From a virus: DNA of 37,025 nucleotides. The translations under genes were made by a program, and so were the position numbers. The notes beneath the pieces are model-generated. The model saw only the letters and a list, made by a program, of their open reading frames with translations. It was not told where the DNA came from and did no database searches. Where the stretch lies: the IMG/VR virus record IMGVR_UViG_3300042516_002397, positions 1 to 37,025 of that record, one strand, 5' to 3'. This document shows, piece after piece, positions 23,467 to 30,818 of the stretch. The first letter of the stretch is position 1. Every line of letters begins with the position of its first letter.

Positions 23467-24150
23467 ATGGATAGAGAATTAGCTAATGATACAAAAAATT
23501 ATAACAATAGGATTTCTATAACACCATCTGGATTTTTTGGATCTTCTCCAGATATGATTCAAGCAAGAGAAAATTTTATGACACCAGAAGAGTTAGAATT
23601 CCTATCTAATTGTGCAAGAAATATATCAGAGTGGGACGTCACACAAACACACTATAATGAAAATGGAACAATTATTTATGATTCATCTTATTGGGATAAT
23701 AGGGTAGCGTCTAGACCTATTTTAGATAAAGCGGACCCAGAAATTTCAAATGTTATTGGAAGAATGGTTGATAGATTAAAAATTGAAGTAGATAACTTTT
23801 TTAAAGTCGATGCGTTTCCCACCAGCCCAGCAATAGTAAGGTGGATGCCAGGATATAAACAACTCCCTCATGCTGATAAAGAACTTCATGAGGGATTAGA
23901 CGCAGGAAAACCAAATGATTTTCCGTACTATGACTTATCTGGATTATTTTATTTAAATGATGATTATGAGGGAGGGGAACTATATTTTCCACAGCATAAC
24001 ATACAATTTAAACCAAAACCAGGAGCAGCATATTTTTTTCCTGGAGATATGAATTATATTCATGGTGTTACTGAAATTACAAGTGGCATTAGATATGTAA
24101 TCCCATTTTTTTGGACAATATTAAAGCACACTGGAGAAAAACAACTATGA
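23467..24150 (+). CDS. 2-oxoglutarate/Fe(II) dioxygenase, operon B gene 1
   Basis: The 227-aa enzyme has H135-x-D137 (QLPHADKELHEG), distal H199 (MNYIHGVTEITSG) and R209 as the 2-oxoglutarate anchor. The core strand is SGLFYLNDDYEGGELYFP followed by FKPKPGAAYFFPG. Of the set it is closest to canonical prolyl 4-hydroxylases in the H-G-V...G-x-R-Y end. It is leaderless and first of a five-gene unit. Confidence 0.87.
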   Translation: MDRELANDTKNYNNRISITPSGFFGSSPDMIQARENFMTPEELEFLSNCARNISEWDVTQTHYNENGTIIYDSSYWDNRVASRPILDKADPEISNVIGRMVDRLKIEVDNFFKVDAFPTSPAIVRWMPGYKQLPHADKELHEGLDAGKPNDFPYYDLSGLFYLNDDYEGGELYFPQHNIQFKPKPGAAYFFPGDMNYIHGVTEITSGIRYVIPFFWTILKHTGEKQL

Positions 24151-24968
24151 GCAAAGAGATAGAGTTTATCTCTATATATCCTAAAATAAATGTTTATAAA
24201 AATGTTTTTAATGATGTTGATAGTTTTTTAGAAAAATCAAAAAAATTAACTAGTTGGGATTCATGGTATACATTTGGGGAAATGACTGCATTAGCAGAAA
24301 AAGTTTTAGAATTTGATAATTTTCCAACAAGAAATGAATTTATAAATTCAAGAGATTGGGAAATTAATGAAAATGAGTTTGAAAAACAAATTAAAAAAAC
24401 ATTATCTATAGAGGTGGGAGAAATTTTTTATGATGTAACCAGTCATTTTCTAAAAATGTACCCAGAAACCTCTTTACCAAATTACTATAAACAATCAGCT
24501 TCAATTAATAAATATATTAAAAATGGTGAAGGCGTATCTAAAAATTATTTTATGAATTACCATACAGATTTCGTACAAGCAGAAAAAGAGGTCCCAGGTA
24601 ATAAATTTGGCATAACTACTACTTTTTACCTTAACGATGACTATGAAGATGGCGAAATTTGTTTTAAGATTAATGATGAGTTTATTTCTTATAAACCAAA
24701 AAAGGGAGACGTAATTGTTTTCCCTTCAAGACCACCGTACTACCACGGAGTTAAAAAAGCTTTTGGAAACGATAGATATATGATAAGATCTTTTTGGCAA
24801 TATAAATATGAAGGTTCAAAAGAATGGCTAGATAATCAAAAAAAATATGGAAAAGACTTATGGGCACAGATGGAAAAAGAAAGAATAAAAGAAGAAGCTT
24901 TTGATAATCAAATAGATTCAGAATCTGTAAATAGATTTATGGGAAAAGATAATGGTAAATATTTATGA
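24147..24968 (+). CDS. 2-oxoglutarate/Fe(II) dioxygenase, operon B gene 2
   Basis: I use the ATG at 24147, which overlaps the previous stop as ATGA and has GGAG about 10 nt upstream; a frame open from 24111 would overlap needlessly. The 273-aa protein has H139-x-D141 (NYHTDFVQ), distal H200 (PPYYHGVKKAFG) and R210. The usual core EGGE is EDGE here (YLNDDYEDGEICF). A long acidic C-terminal extension (residues 225-273) ends with KDNGKYL. Coupled in turn to the CDGSH gene by ATGA. Confidence 0.85.
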   Translation: MSKEIEFISIYPKINVYKNVFNDVDSFLEKSKKLTSWDSWYTFGEMTALAEKVLEFDNFPTRNEFINSRDWEINENEFEKQIKKTLSIEVGEIFYDVTSHFLKMYPETSLPNYYKQSASINKYIKNGEGVSKNYFMNYHTDFVQAEKEVPGNKFGITTTFYLNDDYEDGEICFKINDEFISYKPKKGDVIVFPSRPPYYHGVKKAFGNDRYMIRSFWQYKYEGSKEWLDNQKKYGKDLWAQMEKERIKEEAFDNQIDSESVNRFMGKDNGKYL

Positions 24969-25084
24969 AACAATGTACTTGTGGAAGGTCTAATGCGTAT
25001 CCATATTGCGATGGTACACATAAATTAAAAAAAATACAAAAAGAAGAAAATTTAGAGATTAAAGCAAAAGAGGAAAAAGAATGA
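24965..25084 (+). CDS. 39-aa CDGSH iron-sulfur (mini-mitoNEET) protein
   Basis: The frame begins MKQCTCGRSNAYPYCDGTHK and satisfies the CDGSH motif exactly: C4-x-C6-x2-S-x3-P-x-C15-D-G-T-H19. This motif binds one [2Fe-2S] cluster through three Cys and one His. The remaining 20 residues are a Lys/Glu helix. At 39 aa it is among the smallest possible forms and would act as a homodimer or tandem. Both ends overlap neighbours as ATGA, which strongly supports translation. It may donate iron or electrons to the surrounding Fe(II) oxygenases; that is inference. Confidence 0.85.
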   Translation: MKQCTCGRSNAYPYCDGTHKLKKIQKEENLEIKAKEEKE

Positions 25085-25845
25085 AAAATGGAATTATAGA
25101 ACATATAGATAAATCTAATTTTATTTATTTGCAAAACGAAGAAGTTCCTGTTGATAAAATGGGAGTCCTTGGTGTTAAAGTAAATACAATAGTAGAAATT
25201 CCTAATTTTATAGATCCTCAAATTGTTCCAAAAATGATAAACTTTTTTGAAAATTGTGATGTTGACTGGGGAGATATTGCATTTTATGGATCATCTGGAA
25301 AAGGAATTAAAACAGATGCAGAAACAATGAAAAAATTTGATCTCCCAGAAGGATTTTTTGATAAATTAAAAGATAAATATCAAGAAGCAGTTCAAACAGT
25401 ATTTGAAAGAGAAGTTAGGGCAAATACATCTCATGCACAAAAATGGGACATTGGAGGATTTGCAAGCCCGCACTCAGATAATTCAGATAATGATGGAAAA
25501 CCAAATGCTTTTGAAATAAATAAATATGTAGGAATATTGTATCTTAATGACGACTATGAGGGCGGAGAACTATACTTTTGTGATAAAGATAATAATATGG
25601 AAACGTATTTATCGTTTAAACCAAATGTTTATTCTTATTATGTTTTTCCTGGTGGTTATGAAAATATTCACGGAGTATCAGAAATAACTAAAGGTACAAG
25701 ATACACCATGGTTTCATTCTGGGACTACGCAGATTCAGTTTATGATCAAGAAACATTAGATCGATGGGAAGAAGAAGAAAAAGAAGTAAGAAGGCAACAA
25801 GCAATTCAAAAAGAAGAATGGCTAAAAGGAAACAAATATGCTTAA
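25081..25845 (+). CDS. 2-oxoglutarate/Fe(II) dioxygenase, operon B gene 4
   Basis: The 254-aa protein has ribosome site AGAGGAAA, H131-x-D133 (ASPHSDNSDNDG), distal H197 (ENIHGVSEITKGTRY) and R207. Core strand: GILYLNDDYEGGELYF, followed by an insertion (CDKDNNMETYL) before FKPNVYSYYVFPGG. A charged C-terminal helix (EEEEKEVRRQQAIQKEEW) may serve docking. Its start overlaps the CDGSH stop and its end overlaps the next gene by 8 nt. Confidence 0.86.
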   Translation: MKNGIIEHIDKSNFIYLQNEEVPVDKMGVLGVKVNTIVEIPNFIDPQIVPKMINFFENCDVDWGDIAFYGSSGKGIKTDAETMKKFDLPEGFFDKLKDKYQEAVQTVFEREVRANTSHAQKWDIGGFASPHSDNSDNDGKPNAFEINKYVGILYLNDDYEGGELYFCDKDNNMETYLSFKPNVYSYYVFPGGYENIHGVSEITKGTRYTMVSFWDYADSVYDQETLDRWEEEEKEVRRQQAIQKEEWLKGNKYA

Positions 25846-26440
25846 TGTAGAAAGATTTGATAAAATATCTTACTACAAAAATGTTATAAAAAATCCAGAA
25901 TCTTTAATTGATTTAATAGAGGCATCAGATAAAAATTTAAATAATAATACAAGTATTCCTGTATGGCAAGAATGGATTGCAAGCGGGGACGAAGAGTATG
26001 TTTTTGGATATCAAAAAAGATTTAGTAGCTCTGTCGAATACGATACAGACCAGGATATACAAAAAATAAACTATATTCTTAAAAAAGCAATAGTCGACTC
26101 GTCAGAAGATTATTCAAAATATTATTCAATAAATATAGGTAGCCTAATGCCATTGTCTATAAGTAAATATTCTACTGGAAAATCTATGGGGCCACATGTT
26201 GATGATTATAATAACGGAGATGACCCTAATATATCAGTAGTGCTATATCTTAATGATAATTATGAAGGTGGAGAAATTAATTTTCCAAATCAAGATATAA
26301 CTATAAAGCCAGAAGCAGGAAGCATTGTAATATTTCCATCTGTGGAGCCCTACTACCATCAGTCTTTACCAGTTATTTCTGGAATTAAATATATGTCTCC
26401 TGGATTTTGGCGTAAAACCCAACAAGGTGGTATAATTTAA
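25838..26440 (+). CDS. 2-oxoglutarate/Fe(II) dioxygenase, operon B gene 5
   Basis: At 200 aa this is the most compact member: H120-x-D122 (MGPHVDDYNNG), distal H174 (PYYHQSLPVISG), K184, and core VVLYLNDNYEGGEINFP. The KYSTGKSMGPHVD segment closely matches KYNTGASMGAHID of the separate oxygenase at 481, so these two are sister genes far apart in the genome. The -10 box for the collagen-like fibre lies inside its last codons. Confidence 0.86.
   Translation: MLNVERFDKISYYKNVIKNPESLIDLIEASDKNLNNNTSIPVWQEWIASGDEEYVFGYQKRFSSSVEYDTDQDIQKINYILKKAIVDSSEDYSKYYSINIGSLMPLSISKYSTGKSMGPHVDDYNNGDDPNISVVLYLNDNYEGGEINFPNQDITIKPEAGSIVIFPSVEPYYHQSLPVISGIKYMSPGFWRKTQQGGII
26428..26436 (+). promoter_or_regulatory. 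extended -10 promoter of the collagen-like fibre, leaderless
   Basis: TG-G-TATAAT embedded in the last codons of the upstream oxygenase, then TTAAAA and ATG at 26443. Confidence 0.65.
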
Positions 26441-26442
26441 AA

Positions 26443-27573
26443 ATGGCCACTATTTCAAATGATAAAAACTGGAGATTTCCAGATTACACAGACTCCCCAG
26501 ACATCCCAAGAGACATTTCATATTTAGCTGCTGATATTTCTGAATATATTGACAATCATCCTGGTCCAACTGGCGCAACTGGCGCAACTGGCGCAACGGG
26601 GCCATCAAACGTTTTATCTGTAGGAACAGTAACAACTGGAAACGCAGGCTCATCTGCCTCAGTTACAATTGCGGGCACATCGCCAAGCCAAACAATAAGT
26701 TTTACAATTCCTCGTGGAGATACTGGTGCAACTGGCTTAACTGGCGAACAAGGAATTCAAGGCGTACAAGGTATTCAAGGCGAACAAGGTATTCAAGGAC
26801 TTAAAGGCGACAAAGGAGACACAGGAGAAACTGGAGCAACTGGTGCAACTGGACCAACTGGGCCACAAGGTGAACAAGGTATCCAAGGCATACAGGGAAT
26901 TCAAGGAGAACAGGGAACTGGTGTTAATATACTTGGCTCTTATGCAAACTTAACAGCGCTACAAGCAGCACATCCTACTGGAAGTCCTGCAGATGCATAT
27001 TTAATTAATAATGATTTATATGTTTGGTCACAATCAACATCTTCTTGGATAAATGTTGGAACAATAAGAGGTCCACAAGGAGATCAAGGAATACAAGGTA
27101 TTCAAGGACTTAAAGGCGACAAGGGAGACACAGGAGATACTGGTGCAACTGGCGCAACTGGTCCGCAGGGTCCGCAAGGAGAACAAGGCATACAAGGAAT
27201 TCAAGGTATTCAAGGAGAAACTGGTTTAACTGGAGCAACTGGAGAAACTGGTGCAGCTGGACAAGATTTAGTTTCAGTATTTACAATTGCACAAAAATCT
27301 TCATCTTACACAATAGTATCTTCAGATCTTGGAAAGCTAATAGAAATGTCAAGCGGAGGAACTATAACCGTACCGACAGACTCAGAGATATTTGCCGTAG
27401 GATCAACAGTTGATATTGTTCAAACTGGATCTTCACAAGTTACAATTGCAGGAGATACAGGTGTTACTGTTAATGCAACTCCTGGATTAAAATTAAGATC
27501 ACAATGGTCATCTGTAACATTAATAAAAAGAGGAAATAATCTTTGGGTTGCACTTGGCGATTTGAGCGCCTAA
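26443..27573 (+). CDS. collagen-like tail fibre protein
   Basis: The 376-aa protein has three Gly-X-Y tracts (about 41-54, 92-159 and 210-274) with GATGAT, GEQGIQGIQG and GLKGDKGDTG units, separated by beta modules (SYANLTALQAAHPTG and DLYVWSQSTSSWINVG, both common on fibres). Prolines occur in X positions; four lysines (121, 124, 224, 227) occupy Y positions before Gly, the context used by lysyl hydroxylases. The C-terminal domain (GDTGVTVNATPGLKLRSQWS) is shared with the 16729 fibre. It is a collagen-type triple-helical shaft beside six hydroxylase genes. Confidence 0.85.
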   Translation: MATISNDKNWRFPDYTDSPDIPRDISYLAADISEYIDNHPGPTGATGATGATGPSNVLSVGTVTTGNAGSSASVTIAGTSPSQTISFTIPRGDTGATGLTGEQGIQGVQGIQGEQGIQGLKGDKGDTGETGATGATGPTGPQGEQGIQGIQGIQGEQGTGVNILGSYANLTALQAAHPTGSPADAYLINNDLYVWSQSTSSWINVGTIRGPQGDQGIQGIQGLKGDKGDTGDTGATGATGPQGPQGEQGIQGIQGIQGETGLTGATGETGAAGQDLVSVFTIAQKSSSYTIVSSDLGKLIEMSSGGTITVPTDSEIFAVGSTVDIVQTGSSQVTIAGDTGVTVNATPGLKLRSQWSSVTLIKRGNNLWVALGDLSA

Positions 27574-27574
27574 A

Positions 27575-28549
27575 ATGCCAAAATCAAGTCGTGGTAGACA
27601 CGGAGTAAGAAAAACTTCAGTTCCAAATATTACTGGACAATCTTATACTACTACGCAAACATATTTAACAAATTTAGGATTTATATACATACAAACAACC
27701 ACAGATACAAATACAGAATCAAATAATTTAGTAATATATTCACAAGGATTAACTAGCGGATCAGTAGTACCACTTGGAACACCTATACCATTTCAGTATT
27801 ATGTTTATGTCCCACCATTCTTTCCACCTTTCTTTCCACCTTTCTTTCCACCTTTCTTTCCATTTTTCCCACCAGCCTTTCCTTTCTTCCCAGATTTTCC
27901 ACCATACGTCCCACCAGTTGAGCCAATCCCACCATTCTTCCCATTCTTCCCATTCTTCCCACCAGCATTTCCATTCTTTCCATATTTTGCACCACCTTTC
28001 TTTCCATTTTTTCCACCAGCATTTGGTCCATACTTTACAAGATGCGTAGATGGAGATACCTTAATACTAACTAGCAATGGTCCAAAAAAAGCTAGAGATA
28101 TTAAAATTGAAGATGTGCTTTTAACAGTTAATTTAGAATCATTAACCGAAGAATCAAATGCAACTCCATTACAAATTAATGTGCAAGATTTGAAGTTAAA
28201 TAATTTAGTACATACTAAAGTTACAAATGTAATTGCTTCTAATAAAGTGGAAAGAGTATATTTTAACAACGATAAAACAGCTCAATTTACTGAAACTCAT
28301 CCAATATTCGTAAAACGCAATAACGAGTATCGTGTAGTCGAAGCAGGCACAGTTCAAGAAGGAGATTTTTTAATAACTATTAATCCAGATGAATTATCAG
28401 AAAATTTAGATATTAATAAAATTATATCAGAAACAGTGGTCACTAAGGTAAATAAAAATATTTTAAATCTTGAAAAAGATGTTTATACATTTAGCTGCGA
28501 TCCATACAATTGGTATTTTGCAGGAAATATATTAACACACAATAAATAA
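27575..28549 (+). CDS. PASTA / Phe-Pro repeat / Hint surface protein 2
   Basis: This 324-aa protein keeps the architecture of 19207 but swaps the binding domain. Residues about 14-78 (VPNITGQSYTTTQTYLTNLG ... GSVVPLGTPIPF) form a PASTA domain, which in bacteria binds peptidoglycan. Residues 79-155 are Phe/Pro/Tyr repeats (PPFFPPFF, PFFPFFPPAFPFFP). A Hint domain runs from C157 (CVDGDTLILTSNG) through TETH242 to H322-N323-K324. The RYVYF...FAGNILTHNK C-terminus is nearly identical to the other copy. It has no clear ribosome site and is probably coupled to the collagen-like gene two bases upstream. Confidence 0.85.
   Translation: MPKSSRGRHGVRKTSVPNITGQSYTTTQTYLTNLGFIYIQTTTDTNTESNNLVIYSQGLTSGSVVPLGTPIPFQYYVYVPPFFPPFFPPFFPPFFPFFPPAFPFFPDFPPYVPPVEPIPPFFPFFPFFPPAFPFFPYFAPPFFPFFPPAFGPYFTRCVDGDTLILTSNGPKKARDIKIEDVLLTVNLESLTEESNATPLQINVQDLKLNNLVHTKVTNVIASNKVERVYFNNDKTAQFTETHPIFVKRNNEYRVVEAGTVQEGDFLITINPDELSENLDINKIISETVVTKVNKNILNLEKDVYTFSCDPYNWYFAGNILTHNK
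27815..28040 (+). repeat. degenerate Phe/Pro repeat array (copy 2)
   Basis: CCA/CCT and TTT/TTC codons build PPFF and PFFP units, less regular than in the first Hint gene and without its 72-bp exact duplication, so the arrays evolve independently under the same amino-acid constraint. Confidence 0.75.
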
Positions 28550-28568
28550 TCAGGGGATAAACGGTAAA

Positions 28569-30419
28569 ATGTCATATAAGATTAAAATATTAAAAGACCA
28601 TCCAGTTGGATTCTGGCAACTAGATGACGTTGCAGTAAATCCAACTTTTGACTTTACTGATATTTTAGATAAATATGATACATACCAAGATCTTCTAGAT
28701 GCGTATGAAGAATATGGAAACATTAACTATTTAGCAGAAGACAGTTCTGGATGCTCTAATTTTGGTTTATATGTAGGAGACTTTAATAATAATCCAAAAC
28801 ATTTTCCTTTATCTCCAAGCGGTAATCATTCTATAGAAATTACATCCTCTAAAAGCATAGAATTTCCAATTGTTAATAGTTATTATAAAAACAATGCTCC
28901 TGGAGGATTTGGTACAATTTATTATGGAGATAATGATTTTACACTAGAATGCTGGATGTATCCAGAAATAAGTACAGACTCTTTAACTACAATATTAGGA
29001 GACAGTACAAAAAATGTTGGAATATTTTATGAAAATGGAAACATAATTTTTAAACTAGGTCAAGAAATTTTAGAACATACTTTACCATTTATTAATAAAT
29101 CTATACACATAGCCTGCGTGTATTCAGTCACAGAAGCTCACATATACATAGATGGTAATCTTTGTGTAAGTAAATTAATATCATCTAATCCATTTACAAA
29201 CAATGAAATATTATTAACTTCTGGACCTACATCAGACTCAGACGATAAGTTTTTAATAGATGACGTAGCGGTATATAGATACGGGCTGCCTTATGTAAAA
29301 ATACTAGATCACTATTCTAATCATAGCCATACTAATCCTTCTCAAATATCTCAAACAGATAATGGAGAATTTTTTGAATTTTATGACACCGATATAAGTA
29401 AAGTTTTTACATATTCTTATCCTTTTAATAGAACATGGGAAGAATTAATAACAGACGATTTATATTATGATCAAACAAATAAGTATATTCAAATTAAAAA
29501 AGGCGAAACTCTTGATAGCAAAACAGTTATATTGACAGATACTATATATTTACCAGCGGCGACAATTATGGATTCTTCAAAAATAGAATGGTTTGCGGAT
29601 AATGGGATAACTGTTCAAACCAGTACAGACGGAATAAACTATAGCGCATGTGTAAATGGAGAATCTATTCCACAATACAAAAGTTCAGAATTTAGTAGCA
29701 GTAAGGTTTTAAATATAAAAATAATAATGTCTTCTGGAAACATATCTAAGTATCTACCAAAATTATATAATTTAGATATTAGTTTTTATAATAATCAAAT
29801 AATGTATTCTAAAAATGGATCAAGTTATTTATCAAAAATTCAAGGCCTAGATTTTTATTTAGGTAAAGATGTGTATTCAATTGTAAATAGAGATCCGAGA
29901 AACGGGGCATTGGTCCCAGAAAACTCTGGATTTAAAATTAATCTTTCTGAATTAAAGCAGTCTATAGAATTTTTTTATACTCCCTATTCTTTAAACAAAA
30001 GCCTACTTGTTAGCTCTATTGTAAACGGAGTAGGAGCGGCTAGCGAATATTCATGGAATACAAATGGGTCAATTAATAAAACAAATATAGCCTCTATATA
30101 TGTTAATGGGGTAGATGTATCTTCCCAAACCCTAATATCTAATATATTTAAGGTAAATGATATACACCATGTCGTTATTAATTTTACAGCTCCAATATAT
30201 GGGGAAGTTACAGTAAATTATAAATCCTCTGGATCAGTTAAATCTTTATATCAATATATGTCATTTTATAAGGAATTGCTAGACTATAATAAGATTATTA
30301 ATCATTATGATTTATATACCTCTAGGCAGTCCTATCAAACCAGCGGATCTTCCATAACCTTGTCCGAAAATTCAATAAACCTATATAATAATGACTGGCT
30401 TGTGATACAAAACTCATAA
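28569..30419 (+). CDS. LamG/concanavalin-A-like tail protein
   Basis: The 616-aa protein has CAGGGGAT as ribosome site. Residues about 110-240 form a LamG-type jelly roll: NDFTLECWMYPE, then IHIACVYSVTEAHIYIDGNL and FLIDDVAVYRYGLP, the classic strand pattern for sugar-binding lectin domains. A second beta-rich half (ELSITSPF-like repeats, VNGVDVSSQTLIS) ends the protein. It probably binds host-surface glycan and is the last adhesion gene before the head module. Confidence 0.75.
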   Translation: MSYKIKILKDHPVGFWQLDDVAVNPTFDFTDILDKYDTYQDLLDAYEEYGNINYLAEDSSGCSNFGLYVGDFNNNPKHFPLSPSGNHSIEITSSKSIEFPIVNSYYKNNAPGGFGTIYYGDNDFTLECWMYPEISTDSLTTILGDSTKNVGIFYENGNIIFKLGQEILEHTLPFINKSIHIACVYSVTEAHIYIDGNLCVSKLISSNPFTNNEILLTSGPTSDSDDKFLIDDVAVYRYGLPYVKILDHYSNHSHTNPSQISQTDNGEFFEFYDTDISKVFTYSYPFNRTWEELITDDLYYDQTNKYIQIKKGETLDSKTVILTDTIYLPAATIMDSSKIEWFADNGITVQTSTDGINYSACVNGESIPQYKSSEFSSSKVLNIKIIMSSGNISKYLPKLYNLDISFYNNQIMYSKNGSSYLSKIQGLDFYLGKDVYSIVNRDPRNGALVPENSGFKINLSELKQSIEFFYTPYSLNKSLLVSSIVNGVGAASEYSWNTNGSINKTNIASIYVNGVDVSSQTLISNIFKVNDIHHVVINFTAPIYGEVTVNYKSSGSVKSLYQYMSFYKELLDYNKIINHYDLYTSRQSYQTSGSSITLSENSINLYNNDWLVIQNS

Positions 30420-30422
30420 TCC

Positions 30423-30473
30423 TGTCAATTGTCTTGACAAAATATGGACTTTAACCACAAGTAATGGTAGAAT
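30423..30473 (+). promoter_or_regulatory. inverted repeat and promoter before the head module
   Basis: TGTCAA-N5-TTGACA (30423-30439), similar to TGTCAA-N5-TTGACC at 8054-8070, overlaps a TTGACA. An extended TG-G-TAGAAT (30465-30473) lies 9 nt before the ATG at 30483. The box pair is not spaced as one promoter, so the inverted repeat may be an operator. Confidence 0.5.
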
Positions 30474-30482
30474 TAATACCTA

Positions 30483-30818
30483 ATGGATATTAAAAATGTT
30501 AATCAAAAAGTAATAGAAGAAACAACTTTAGGAATATACGTATGGGAAATGCCAGACGGAAGATGGATTGGCGATGACGATGGAAACTTTTTATCAATAA
30601 CAGCTAAAAAAGGTAATCGATCAAAGATAGATTTATTGGCTAGAGAAGTAAGATCATTTGGAATATACGAAGGCCAACCTAAATTTTTATCAGGCAGACG
30701 TAAAATCGATGATGAAGAATTTGAACATCAAAAACAAAGATTAGATTGGGGTCTAACACCAGATCCACTAGATATCGGCGTATACAAAGATTCAATTAAA
30801 AATGGAGGAAAGCCTTAA
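30483..30818 (+). CDS. hypothetical protein upstream of portal
   Basis: The 111-aa protein has no ribosome site (probable leaderless start). It is charged and soluble (YVWEMPDGRWIGDDDGNFLS, GRRKIDDEEFEHQKQRLDWG). Such small genes often precede portals, but I do not recognise the family. Its stop overlaps the portal start. Confidence 0.65.
   Translation: MDIKNVNQKVIEETTLGIYVWEMPDGRWIGDDDGNFLSITAKKGNRSKIDLLAREVRSFGIYEGQPKFLSGRRKIDDEEFEHQKQRLDWGLTPDPLDIGVYKDSIKNGGKP

Noticed and set aside
26560-27270. Short regular repeats as a CRISPR array
   Set aside because: The repeats are in-frame Gly-X-Y codons (GGT/GGA/GGC-start triplets) of variable length, not constant repeats with unique spacers.
19207-28549. 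Hint domains as inteins in an essential gene
   Set aside because: They lie at the very C-terminus and end in HN-Lys-stop, leaving no C-extein and no +1 nucleophile.
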